The position numbers and the translations under genes are program-made. From assembly GCA_014607495.2 (NCBI GenBank), contig CP053167.1, forward strand, positions 7,130,001 through 7,194,000: a DNA stretch of 64,000 nucleotides, written 5' to 3'. Below, in pieces: positions 1 through 11,300 of the stretch. The stretch comes from Carposina sasakii (taxonomy: Eukaryota > Arthropoda > Insecta > Lepidoptera > Carposinidae). The number at the start of each line of letters is the position of its first letter. Positions within the stretch are counted from its first letter, which is position 1. Below the pieces are notes generated by a model, which saw only the letters and a program-made list of their open reading frames with translations, ran no database searches and was not told where the DNA came from.

Positions 1-120
1 TTTAATAGGTATGCTTTTAGATATGTTTCTATGTATTCCTTGTATGTTGATTACCTTCTACCTTTCAATTTATACAAGCTTTTATTTAAAATCCGTTCGA
101 ATCTGTTCCATATAAATAAT

Positions 121-292
121 TACATACATATATATACGACTGTGTTTCCGAAATGGGATAGATAGAACTGCAGAATCGTAAAGGAGACCCCACAGCCACA
201 TTTATTTAGCATATCGGGGACAGATGTATAAATTATCAGATCAAATAGTTTATCGTCTGTAGTGAAGCCTCGCATCAGCACCAGCACCCGTA
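121..292 (+). repeat. Rep-A dispersed repeat, copy 1
   Basis: First of about 14 copies in this window of a roughly 210-bp repeat. Landmarks in order are a GTGTTTCCGAAATGGG block, CTGCAGAATCGTAAAGGAGA, a CCCACAGCCAC block and a GAAGCCTCGCATCAGCAC end. It has no coding capacity and no obvious terminal inverted repeat. The class (SINE, MITE or LINE tail) is unknown. The copy at 15110-15319 is the most complete. Confidence 0.6.
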
Positions 293-296
293 CGAT

Positions 297-572
297 GAAT
301 TTGGTGAGGCGAGATGTCTCACTTTTAAACGTCAAAGTCACAGAGCTATTAATCTAGATAAACTAAGTGTATGTACTTTGCATGTAAAAAATAGACTTAT
401 GAATTAGAATAGACACTCGTTCTCGAGTCAGGACTGAATGAATTAGGGCTGATAGAAGTGGTTTCCAATCCCTTTTTACACACCAAATAAAAATATTTGC
501 CTTGTCTAGTTATTACTTAGCTCTGTGGATTTGACGTTTAAAAGTGAGACATCTCGCTCTCACCATATTCAT
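297..572. repeat. Foldback element with inverted arms
   Basis: An arm at about 300-350 (GCGAGATGTCTCACTTTTAA, then an ACGTCAAA block and CACAGAGCT) reappears inverted at about 511-566. The arms are about 50 bp with a few mismatches and flank a spacer of about 160 bp. This is the form of a foldback MITE. The spacer holds a CTCGAGTCAGG segment that resembles 16732-16775. No protein is encoded. Confidence 0.55.
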
Positions 573-979
573 CATAACGGATGCAGGAATAGAATAGATT
601 TTTATTTGAAAATTACACATACACGGACAGAAGGAACATAGAAAAAGACAATAGAGATAGGGTAGAAATACAGATCAAAAGAAGTAAGTAGACAGAAGCA
701 ACATGAAACGAAGAACAGTAAGTAGAACTGTGTGCCCTATTTGGAGCCCGTCAGTACCGTTTACGTGCAACCGCCAAACGGGTCCCTTTTCAGCTGGATG
801 CTGCTAAGACAAGATAGGCGTGCCTAACTTGCAAGCAGCGCTGGTTTTCAAAAGGGACCAATTAGGAGCTGACGTTATGGAAGGTATGTACCTATAGAAT
901 ATACATACATACATGAGTTTGTGCTATATCGTATTGATGGAAGGTTTCAACTGACTTCCATATTATGTTTTTTCTACAG
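573..979. other. Non-coding stretch with a short inverted repeat
   Basis: No gene is recognised. GGGTCCCTTTTCAGC near 780 and GCTGGTTTTCAAAAGGGACC near 841-860 form an imperfect inverted repeat, perhaps a small MITE. The last part is a pyrimidine-rich tract leading into the candidate exon at 980. Confidence 0.35.
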
Positions 980-1055
980 GTTGAAGCCTGTGTTCTTGAA
1001 GACGATATCGTGAAGGAAGGAGACAGGCAGAGCACCTGCTCTGCTAGCAGAGGGG
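980..1055 (+). CDS. Candidate internal coding exon of an unidentified gene
   Basis: A 76-bp segment sits between a strong splice acceptor (T-rich tract ending TTTTTTCTACAG, AG at 978-979) and a strong donor (G then GTAAGTG, starting at 1056). Only one of its three frames is open, and it reads 25 full codons rich in acidic and polar residues (beginning VEACVLEDDIVKEGD). The length leaves one extra base, so the exon would shift phase. The protein was not recognised, and no partner exon was found in the window; the rest of the gene could lie to the left. The evidence is the pairing of consensus splice sites with an open frame. A chance pairing remains possible. Confidence 0.4.
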
Positions 1056-2239
1056 GTAAGTGTTTTAAAATTATTCCTTCATGATTTCTTTCTATTGTTT
1101 TCAATCTATTGTCTACGTATCTATGCATACTACAGAGATTTTTCAGGTTGTGTTCGTTTACGAAATATTATATTAAGTTTTCTATTGTGTTATACCTACA
1201 TATCTATATAGGTTTGAGTACTGTAAGGATTTTTCAGGTTACGTATCATTTATAAAATACTATTATGTGTTTACAGAGTTTACGATAATCATGTCTACCC
1301 ACAATTATGTTTATAAATCCGTCATACCTATACATACGAGTATATGAACAAGAGAAATAGCGTTTACTAGGTGCTTACCTAATAACAATACATGTCTATT
1401 GTCAATAGTTTATACCTATTAGATGTCTAATCTGTGGAACTCGTGTGGAAACGCATTCTGAAATGCATACAAACGGAATTTCTGGCTTAATGGATTGTGC
1501 ATGACATTATCTGCACAAATAGTTTCAAAACTAAATAATACGCGTTTGAACCGATAAAGCAAAGCCTAGGTAGGTAGATATTTCGGTCGATCAAAATCTC
1601 TGTAAAATTCTTCGTTGTGTGCCTTCTGGATTTATTAGTTCGATGAGTTTTTTTTAGGTTGTTAATTATTTTGTTCAAAAAATTCTGAATGCTTTCTTTT
1701 CTTATATGCTTATGTAGTTATTCTCTCGTCTTAGCTGGTGTCCATAATATTACGATCATTTGATTGAAGTTTGTAACTGTATTAGCTTACATATAAGTAC
1801 CTATAGTAGGTACTAGCTTTTTGCTGGTGTCACATTTAAACATCATTGCGATAAACAACACTGCCTTAACTAAACTAGGTAGGTGAACGTACATCGGCGA
1901 CTTAAACTCTCAATAAATGACCCTTGCTAATTATAAGTATTTCAAACGCCTCAACAGATAACAGCGGACAGTTCTGCCAATTTTCCGTATAAAACTACTA
2001 TACCAAGTCCCCTTTCTTTTATGCCATGCAAAAACATTGAAATAGTACGCGACCACGGGAAGATGATTTAGTTAGGAAACCACAAAGACAATAATTACGG
2101 CACCGCGGGGCGCCGACTTACGTCCGACAAATTATGTAACTTTTGTCGCGATATAAATTTACTGGAAGCGCTTGGCACTTTTGAATGAAACTCTTAATTT
2201 TTACTCGACTCGCCAGAAGGAGGATTATGTTTTTAGAGT
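1056..2239. other. Non-coding AT-rich stretch
   Basis: Only short accidental reading frames are present. If 980-1055 is an exon, this would begin its downstream intron. Nothing else is recognised. Confidence 0.5.
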
Positions 2240-2510
2240 GTATGTATATTTTTTGGCACGCTCTAGAGCCTGTATCCTACATTAGACTCGTCTAACTCGT
2301 GAGTGACACTGCATTAGTAGTATGTAGGGCTAACGTATTACTTGAATCAACATCTGATGCTGCTGAGCTGATGAGGAAGCTACAGAACTCCTTAACGGTT
2401 AGGAGTTGGGAGACAGTACTGCAATTGGTCGATGAAAACTATTTAGTAGTATATAGTGTTATGTGGTGACACTGGGTCAAAACTTTTACGCAGTCGGGTT
2501 TTACTTAAAT
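2240..2510. repeat. Rep-Z repeat, copy 1
   Basis: Shares GGCACGCTCTAGAG, TTAGACTCGTCT, GAGTGACACTG, and GTGACACTGGGTCAA followed by an ACGCAGTCGGGTTTT-type end with 42850-43060. The ends of the second copy are partly inverted repeats of each other, so this is probably a small DNA transposon. This copy is diverged and carries an extra segment in the middle. Confidence 0.45.
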
Positions 2511-3784
2511 AATTCTCCTTAAAAATATAAATAAAGGATAAAGGCGTGATTATATGTATGTTTGTGTAATTCTTAAAAAATATTTTTAGGCATCTATTTA
2601 TCTATTTATATTTATATTCGTGTACCATGGGAATGGGAAGTAATTATTTCATGTAGACCTATTGGTGGATCATGTCAATTGAGCATACCATACTTCACAA
2701 TTGTATACATACATACCTACATGGCTGTTTTCCAAAATTATTACGAATTAATACGTATAGCATTTAGCTCAACGTCTGCGAGAATTATACAATAGTTTTT
2801 TAATCTCTATTGTATATATATTCTTTAATAATATCTATTGTGCATACATACATAAGCTCTTGCCTCTATCGCCTAGGTGTAGGCAGAGAGTACAGACCTC
2901 CATTTAGCACATTCCAAACATACCTTTTTCGCCTCGTTCACATTCATTAAATTCTTCATACATGCTCGTCGGTTTCGGGTGCTCTTTCGCAAGTTTTAGA
3001 AAATGACGGCATCAAATTTATCGGGTTTATTTACTTCCATAGATATAATTCCTCGTTGGGTAGGTAGCGGCATTTTCTCATTTTAATGATACAGAACTGT
3101 ACCGTAGCCTCGGGCGGAGTACACTTTGTAAATTCTTTAGATGACACGTTTTGACAATTCGTTCACGTTATTTTAATATATTCTTATAGAAATATATAAT
3201 TTTAATTTTTAAGCTTCAAGTCTACTAACTGCTGATCAAATAACTTACTCTCAGTCGTCTCGACCTATCACTATTACCTACCTCTCGGTTACCTTATGAT
3301 GTTTTCGCTATAATGTACTTACAAATCAAATGTTTATGTTCATCGAATGTTGTAAAATGAAACCCAATTATTTCAATTCTGGAATAGGTAATATTAATAG
3401 GTAAATACCATATTTGTTGTTTGTGGTTAGGTAATAATATTGTTTGTGCTGGTTGTGGTCTGCATACTTAATAACTTTCACGTTACACTGTAAAATGGAT
3501 TTACTATACCTGTATGTGTCCATTTACTAATTTTTACACTAGAGTCAGTCGGTAGGTGTCGCAAGAAATTAAGTCTACATTTTTTTCGACAACTTCCACG
3601 TTTTTTTAAATGCCGTTGTGGGATAACATTTTCTTGTAAGATGTCTTGATAAAAATGAAGTAAAAATAACAATAATTCAAGCACCTACCTAAAATACTAC
3701 TGACTGATGAGCAAAGTGTGACAACCATAGGGTTAAGTTTAATTATGCATGTCTATAGACTGATCACATCTGTCATAGAACCTA
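2511..3784. other. Non-coding stretch with a Rep-Y-like fragment
   Basis: No gene is recognised. Positions 2853-2960 (CTCTTGCCTCTATCGC, GTAGGCAGAGAGTACAG and following) resemble the Rep-Y repeat seen at 4138-4211 and 51662-51750. The remainder is AT-rich and featureless to me. Confidence 0.4.
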
Positions 3785-3938
3785 TGGACGGTTGAGTAAG
3801 CGGGTTCTTGAGTGGAGACAGCGCTTCGGCAAGGGTAGCGTTGGACGCCCTCCAGCCAGGTTCTGGATTGCGAAAAAAGGGGGATCGAGTGTGCTCTGGG
3901 GGAGGCCTACGTCCAGCGAGTGAATAGGCTGGTGATGT
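3785..3938 (+). pseudogene. RTE-type retrotransposon 3' end, fragment
   Basis: One frame reads SKRVLEWRQR and then GSVGRPPAR, the conserved end of the RTE-type reverse transcriptase also seen at 5240-5330. It is followed by GGGGGAGGCCTACGTCCAGC and a GGCTGGTGATG tail. The usual VGRPPARW-D tail breaks off after PPARF. It is a short, 5'-truncated, inactive copy. Confidence 0.6.
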
Positions 3939-4137
3939 GAATCGCGGATAACAACTATCAGAGATTCGAACAACCTATCAAGAGATGCAAGCCTTTTTAA
4001 CCTTGCTAGGCCAAATAAGTTCGTTTATACAGGATGTGGGTGACAGCCAGGCAAATACTGAAATAAGTACTGAACAAGTACTATTGTATTGAGTTATACG
4101 ACAGTGAGTAATACTCGCAGGAAATGTATTTTTGATT

Positions 4138-4211
4138 TACATACATATAATCACGCCTTTATCAGGTAGGCAGAGCACTAAGGGCCGATAGAACCACATG
4201 GTGCCACTTCT
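4138..4211 (+). repeat. Rep-Y insertion with 9-bp target duplication
   Basis: Contains ATAATCACGCCTTTATC, GTAGGCAGAGCAC and AGAACCACATGGTGCCACTT, shared with 51662-51750. It is flanked by TTTTTGATT at 4129-4137 and 4212-4220. The target duplication suggests a retroposed or transposed unit. It lies inside the M3 element, which is continuous across the site in the copy at 45.1 kb. Confidence 0.6.
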
Positions 4212-4273
4212 TTTTTGATTTGATTATCAGTAATCTTTGCTCGAATCTTTATCTTAATAAAGGTAATCTTTGC

Positions 4274-5451
4274 GAAAAGGGTTTAGTACCATAGACCATA
4301 TCCACACGCTACGGCAGATTATACAAATAACGGAAGAGTATAATCGGCCACTATGCCTAGCGTTCGTGGACTATGAGAAGGCCTTTGATTCGATCGAGAC
4401 ATGGGCAGTGCTGCAGTCTCTCCAGAGGTGCCATATTGACCATCGATATGTCGAAGTGCTGAAGTGTTTATACAGCAACGCCACCATGTCGGTACGAGTA
4501 CAGGAGCGGAGCACTGAGCCGATTTCTTTGCAGAGGGGAGTGAGACAAGGAGATGTTATTTCTCCGAAGCTCTTCACCAATACAGTGGAAGACGCCTTTA
4601 AGCTTCTCGAATAGAAAGGACTCGGCATCAATATCAATGGCGAATACATCACTCACCTTCGGTTCGCAGACGACATCGTGGTCATGGCAGAATCGCTGAA
4701 GGATCTAAGCACAATGCTCGATGGCCTCAATCGAGTCTCCCAACAGGTGGGCCTGAAGATGAACATGGACAAGACCGAAGATCATGTCGAACGTCCATGT
4801 GCCGCCCACTCCTGTACTGGTTGGGAGCTCGATGCTCGAAGTTGTTGACGAGTATGTTTACCTGGGACAGACGGTCAAACTAGGTAAGTCCAACTTTGAG
4901 ATGGAGGTAAATCGGCGAATCCAACTCGGCTGGGCAGCGTTGAGGAAACTACGAAGCTTATTTGTGTCCAAGATACCCCAGTCCTTAAAGACGAATATAT
5001 TCAACCAGTGCGTGCTGTCGGTGATGACCTACGGTGCCGAGACGTGGTCTCTAACTGTGTGCCTCATCAAGAAGCTCAGGATCGCACAGCGTGCGATGGA
5101 GAGAGCTATGCTTGGGATCCCTCTGCGTGATCGAATCAGAAATGAGGAGCTTCGCAGACGTACAAAGATCACCGACATAGCTCAACGGTCCAGCAAGCTG
5201 AAGTGGCAATGGGCAGGGCACATAGCTCGAAGAACTGATGGCCGATGGAGTCGGAAAGTTCTAGAGTGGATACCACGTATCGGCAAGCGCAGCGTGGGAA
5301 GGCCACCCGCGAGGTGGACGGACGACCTGGCCAAGGTCGCGGGCGTCGGTTGGATGCAGGCTGTTTCCGACCGGTCGGAGTGGAGGTTGTTGGGGGGGGG
5401 CATGGGCACCCAATAGTGGACTTCTCAGGGCTGTAAATGATGATGATGATG
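4274..5451 (+). pseudogene. RTE-clade non-LTR retrotransposon, 5'-truncated and broken
   Basis: This is the 3' half of an RTE-like LINE polyprotein. The frame from 4270 shows reverse transcriptase motif A (FVDYEKAFDS), motif B (GVRQGDVISPKLF) and, after an in-frame TAG at 4612, the catalytic FADD near 4660-4672. A one-base shift near 4780 moves the reading to the 4784-5416 frame, which carries the thumb and C-terminal region ending with the GKRSVGRPPARWTDDL type motif. There is no endonuclease domain, so the copy is 5'-truncated. The 3' end is a short ATGATGATGATG tail. AATCTTTGC at 4265-4273 recurs at 5452-5460 as a target site duplication. The element cannot make a working enzyme because of the stop, the frameshift and the truncation. 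Confidence 0.85.
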
Positions 5452-5993
5452 AATCTTTGCTCTCCGCGCCAATTGTATCGGGCGTTCCTGTTGGTGATTG
5501 TATAATAAATTGCTGTTTTTTGGATCACTTGTGACTCTCCTTTAGGCAATTTTTGGGGCAACTTCTTTTTTGAAAATAATTTTTGGTTAAAATTTTATTT
5601 TTAAGTCATTATCTAAGGCCTAATTAAACGAAATAAACTTTTTCCTGTAAAAGAAAAAAATGTCGGAATATTTTTGAACTTTCCTGCGAAAGTGTTTTCC
5701 GCCTCAGAATCATGGTCTGAAGTCATGGTATTAATACTCGCCTGGCTGTCACAAACATCCTGTATGTAAAATTTGCTTTAGCAAATTCTGCGCGCAAACA
5801 CAATATTTACAAAATTAATCTTCAAATAAAGTTCGGATTTTCCAGTCTGTTGGTTACGAGGAGTTCAAATTACGACTCGGTGACGTGAAGGAACGATAAG
5901 AAGGAGGCGCGATAATTAACCTGCAACTCTGCAATGCAGGGTTTGCAAGTACTATAGTCATACATGCAAACACAAGGCCGTTGTTCCACGGGC

Positions 5994-6345
5994 CACGTGT
6001 GTACAATGGGGTAGGGCCATGAAGAAAATCATACAGCCACGGTTACCGTAGCAGCAGGGCCGGCCCGCCTATACGGCTAACGGAACACTCGCTCCAGACG
6101 CCAAATCTTAGAGGGCGCCTAAATTAGGCGCCTAAGTATAGGTATATTATTAGGAGCAAACAGGAGAGGTGCCATAATTGGATCTCGCTCCATTCTAAAA
6201 TTTACTTCGGGCCGGCGCTGCGTAGCAGGGCCATATGTAAAACATCAGAGACAAGCTGGTTCATCGCCTTAGAGAGTGCCCCTGAGTTCTTTATTCGCCT
6301 CTTACAACATGCACGGAAGGAGATGCTGCTGATGTATTCTAGGTA
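5994..6345 (+). repeat. Rep-A copy 2, split by a hAT-type MITE
   Basis: The Rep-A order (ACAATGGGGTAG, CACAGCCACG, GGAAGGAGATGCTGCTGATG) is present on both sides of the element at 6055-6220. Rep-A was therefore here first. Confidence 0.6.
6055..6220. mobile_element. hAT-type MITE with 8-bp target duplication
   Basis: The 166-bp element begins CAGGGCCGGCCC and ends GGGCCGGCGCTG, so its termini are inverted repeats of the form CAGSGCCGGCCC. It is flanked by an exact 8-bp direct repeat CGTAGCAG (6047-6054 and 6221-6228). An 8-bp duplication with CAG termini is the signature of hAT transposons. It has no coding capacity and needs an enzyme from elsewhere. Confidence 0.8.
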
Positions 6346-8280
6346 CAGGTACTAGGTAGATTTTAACGTTGAGAGCTTAGGCCACCTCCCTTATGCACTT
6401 CATTCACATTAAGTAGGTACTGTGCTAATACAAACACAATCAAACTTTTCCGTATTATACTCGTATTGCCAAACATTCGATAAACATCTAGGCACTAGAT
6501 TCATTTTCGATATTATTTCCCATTATAGTGCTTTTAATATTTATATAATGGATATGTTGATTTCAGAGTATAGGTACCATTATTAATTATATGCATACAT
6601 AAACAGCTTTGTTCCCAAAATTGTGGTGGCTAGATGCAAGATTGGGAATAAGATCCTACAACTTTTACTGCGTTTAGTCTCTCTCAGCGTTTTGTCATTG
6701 ATCTTTCACATTTGGACCGAAACGCCCCAATACCCAATACATTTGACCCTGTTATGCTAAACAAAATAAAGTAATACGAGTACATTAATGTTACAAAATA
6801 AATAGATACTTAAGTGCTTAAGGCGAGTTACTAGTGGACAAGCGAAAAACGCCTTTCGCATCAGATGAATGATTTTCGCTAGAACAAATTGTTTTGGTAT
6901 TGACAACTAACTGTCGATCTTGAAAATAATACTCAACATACCTATATATAAAGATATTGTCTAAGGAATGTGCTAATTCGTTACACGATAGTGTATACTT
7001 TGCTCGATCAAAAATTATAAAGGGTAGGGATAAAGTAAAGTAAAAAAAGTCCATTAAGCGAAGACATTTTTTAAGTTTGAAAAGCTTTTTACTTTTAATC
7101 TTATTAGATTAGAATGTTTATTTACTTTATAGACTCTTTATGATCTTTGTCTCGTATTAAAATAATGTTTTTAAAATTTCTATGCACCATATAATATATC
7201 TACTAGTAGGTACAAAAACCCTCATAACTTGGAAAAAATGAAAGTCGTTGTTATAACTAGTTTATGTACTTACTACACTGGAGTGGAGGCTTCGAAGCAA
7301 TATAATAGCAATATTTCGAAATATAAATTCAGTGAGTACCTAGCAATAATTTCCCGATATATCCAGCCATCTCGATAAAATATATTCACCAACCATCAAA
7401 TAAGTACACATTACCAAAACCAATCATGTAAGCAAACTCTTGAATCGAAATGCAGTAGGTAGTAACTAAAATTAATCCAACTTATATCGAGTACTTGGCG
7501 CAACTCGAAATGTTTATCGATAAATAAATTCGCCTCGCTCGAAAACACCAGCCAGCGACGCGAAAGCCTACTTCCGTATCGATAACTTCTCGAGAAGATT
7601 CTATCGAACGAGTCTTGCGAATAAATTTGTCTCGATAAGCCTCAATAAATCAGCTGGTGACTTTTGAGAGAAATTAGGCGATTTGCACGCGTATTATGGA
7701 AAAAAAAATGTTTATAAAAATTATATATGTATTGTACCGATTGCCGTAAAGCCAAAATAAAGGTTAAAGATTTTTGCGGTCTACGTAAAGTATTACGTTA
7801 CGTAGCGTACTAAAGAGAATATATATATATTTAATTTGATGAATACTCGCAGTACTTATCGATTCATTATTGTGGTCCAGGTGGAATGTCTTTTTCCATA
7901 TATTTCGTAACTTCAGTTCAAAAATTGTTTTAATATAATTATTAAAAATGCACAGAATGGGTCGGCACCTGCCTCAATTTAATCGTGGATTTCCTTCGCT
8001 AGTACTCATTCACGGGAAAGAGAAAAGTACAGTTACTTATACAATATCTAAACCCGTACTGTTATTATTTGTGATTAATGTGACTTATGTATTACTGCTG
8101 TGAATATCATCCCTTCCTCACTCCTAATTTTGATTTGATCAGCAAATCAGTCTTAGCATGGTTCATACGCGTGGTAGAGTTAATCTGTTTGCGATAACCT
8201 ATGAAGTCTGATGCTAAAGGGTCCTTTTGGATAAAGGACCTATAACAGTACCTAGATTACGTATGTAGTACCTACGCTCT
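6346..8280. other. Non-coding AT-rich stretch
   Basis: Only short reading frames, none recognised. A cluster of TCGATAA and TCTCGA words occurs at about 7490-7640, meaning unknown. An AT dinucleotide run lies near 7820. Confidence 0.5.
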
Positions 8281-8375
8281 GTGGGGAAAGCACGGACCTC
8301 TCCTCACACGCGACACTGACAAATCTCATAGATTTTGCTTGCGAGTCGATCGCGTTACGGCGCATAAAAAGGTTC
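8281..8375. mobile_element. Small foldback MITE (family M5), copy 1
   Basis: Has the family order AAAGCACGGACCTC, CATAGATTTTGCTTGCGAGT, GCGTTACGGCGC and AAAAAGGTTCATGC. The ends are imperfect inverted repeats (GCACGAACCT type). Other copies lie at 17160-17284 and 51070-51184. This one is the most decayed. Confidence 0.5.
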
Positions 8376-11300
8376 ATGCATTTTATTGATAATCGTGAAC
8401 GTGCGCACATCCTAACCTAAGAACTCTTTCGTGTAAGTAACTAACACACTGGAGTAAGTAAGTGAGTATATTATGTTAGATTTGAAATTAGCATATAAAT
8501 AGCTTTCCCTACGGCCGTAATAACTAGACAGCGTGAATAATGCCGTTAAAATATCATTTTATTGGAAACTGTAACGTTTGTTCGTGGATAATATAATTTT
8601 ATTGTGGAGGGAGAATGAGGTTGGTAACTCTTGTTTATCTTGTGGACTTTAAAGCTTTTTATTGAAATCTCATTTTGTTTGAGCTTGTAGTCCAAAGATC
8701 GTGGGTTAAAATCCTGCCTTCAATGAAATACATACGAGAATAAACATTTATGTATAGGTATTACTAGATTCCCATAGACTGTATGTTATATCGGTAGAGA
8801 CTGCATATTTGGTGCAGTCTGTAGGTACGTATTATTAGATGGTATTATACAGTTAGTGGGTTTCCAACAACGTATGTTAGGTACTTCTTGTCCCAGGAAT
8901 ATTTTTGAAATCAAATAGGTTTCAAATATTGTTCAGTAGGTAGGTAATTAAGTAGGTACTTACTTGATCTTGTCCTTTATTTATTTATTTATCAGAATGT
9001 AGAAACATAATAGGTATTCCTATTAGATAAGGATAGAAGATAGACCAACAAATCTACCATAATAATTATAATAGATACTTAACTACCTACTCATAGCATT
9101 ATAACCTCATCATTTATAGGATTTGTTTTGTTTAATTAATATTTATAATATATTTCTGTATGCCTTATGCCTAGCAACTTAAAATTTATTTCATTTTTTC
9201 TTACTTGTGTGGACTATGACTACGTAAAGGCTCCGTGTTCCTAGTGCCGTCCATCTAATTGCAGCGCCTAGGCAACTATATGAATATTTATACCAAATTA
9301 TCATTTATTATTATACTCCGCCTCGAGGTTTATTAAATTTTAAGAATTTCATCACTTTCGGCTTATATTTGTACGTAGTGTACCTATGTTGTTTGTATAT
9401 CGTTTCAATAAGAAAGTATTATATACCTAACTATATTGGGTATCGTATTTACTTAAGATTAGAGAATTGTAAGGTTTTTGCGTTAAGAAAGAATATGTAC
9501 TGGCTGGTCAGACTTTGCGATATCAATAGTAACAAAATTGGTGTGCATATAAGTAAGCAGTACAAAACGAAAACGTTTGTTAAATGACAATCGCAACGCG
9601 CTAAGTAAGGCTTCCTATGGGAGAATTGTTTCGTATTTGTTTAGTTAACTTTACGAATTTGGCTGTCGCTTGTATTGTCTAAGGTAGGTAGAATACGTTA
9701 AGGGGGTTATCACAAAACAGGATTTTTTTTCTATTGTGGAAGTGAGATTTCGTTTTGTACTGCTTAGTTGTAGCATGTAGCATGTAATGAAGTTTAAATG
9801 CTATTAAGTAGTATAGATGTTTCGATGACGAATTCGTAAAAGCACTCGTAAAATTCATACATAGTCTAACCAAGCACAAATGCACTTATAGCGCTGGTGT
9901 TTCAAGGACTTTTCGAAACATAATATTTCCCCTGTTTTTCATAGTACGCACAGCTCGCTCTCAATGGATTAATCCAGAAATTATCCGTGGGAGAGACTAT
10001 TGAATGCTTCGTAATCGAGTTTTCACAATAGCGAGTGAATATTCATACCTCGGTACCCCTCGATTCTGTAATTGGATTGAGGAGTGGACTGTTGGTGCCA
10101 CGCATAATACCTAGAGTTGGCTGGTAAATCGGTACATATAGTATGAGTCATAACGACCTTTTCGTGTCTTCAAACAAGACGTGCCTGGGGGAGGCCTACG
10201 TCTAGTAGAATGCAATATGCTGAAGTGATAGTGAATATAAAAGTACCTACCCTTCTACCCTTCCTGTACATTGAAATTGTATTAATTTTTACTGCTACCT
10301 ATTAAAACATTTATACCAATAAAAGTATTAATTTGTCCACTTAAATTTTTTGTTTTACTTTATGCGTATCTGCATAGGTATTTTACTTTTTCTATTGGTT
10401 GGAATACTTTGATAGCCGCTTACTAGGTCCCCCGGTATTTTTAGTACTTTAATTGCATTTTTCTGGTTGGTAAAAATCACAGGTACAAATGGATCTTGCA
10501 ATTTCGTGTTTTTCACATAACATTCTGCATTCGAAGGTATGAAAGAGCTTTAAGAGTAAAGCTATAGTGAAAATTTTTTTTAGAAGTATTTTAACAACGT
10601 AGTTATTATCTTGTAGAGATTTCTCTCAGCAAACAAAATGTAGGGTTACAACTACAGTTTTAACTCTAACCTTATATTTGCACTACCTCAATAATTCTGC
10701 ATAGCTATCCTAGCCAGGGTCTACCAATTTTCGCTGCCGTTCACGAAATCCTCTATAATTCTTATCTTATTGGAATAAAGCAAAAATCCGTCCAAATTTC
10801 AGTTTGGTAACAACTAGGTATGTTGGTAGCTTTACGTCCGGTATTCTTTATATGTCGATGATTTTACAGTTTTCAGGATTTTTAAATTAATTATCGGCTT
10901 AATACAGTTGTAACATTGTTTTTTACTACTTACTAATTTGTAATTGAGAGCTTGAAAAGGCCGTATAGTGTTTCTTTTATCAGAATTCTAGTAGGTAGAT
11001 CCATACTGGGAATTTCGATTACTCACAATATGACTACAATAAATTAGTTTTCTCACGAGAAATATCAAGTTTAACTAAGTGTAATGAGGCTCTTTCAAGT
11101 ATTTATGTGTAAGGGTTAGGTCCAAGTTTCAGGGTCTCTAAGATGAGTGGTTTAGGCTACGCGTTGATCCGCATTTTCTACTAAAGGAAGCTTTTGTAGA
11201 ATTTTCGGTTGTGTCTGTTAATCACGTTTAACTGAGTATTCTCGTGGAAATTAAAAAAAAACTTTTTTATCCGATGCCTAGGTCATACAAAGAACACACC

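Larger units (their letters stand above)
4028..5765. mobile_element. TACAGG-ended MITE (family M3) carrying two later insertions
   Basis: The left end TACAGGATGTGGGTGACAGC and the right end, read inverted (TACAGGATGTTTGTGACAGC), match at most positions and both run into CAGGC. The same element occurs at 45101-45570 without insertions, with matching internal blocks such as GAGTTATACGACAG, ATTGTATCGGGCG, CACTTGTGACTCTCC and CATGGTCTGAAGTC. The copy here is split by Rep-Y at 4138-4211 and an RTE copy at 4274-5451. Remove those and it is about the size of the intact copy. The superfamily is undetermined; TA lies at both ends. Confidence 0.7.

Noticed and set aside
5169..5561. 130-codon minus-strand open frame
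   Set aside because: Antisense shadow of the RTE reverse transcriptase C-terminus and tail.
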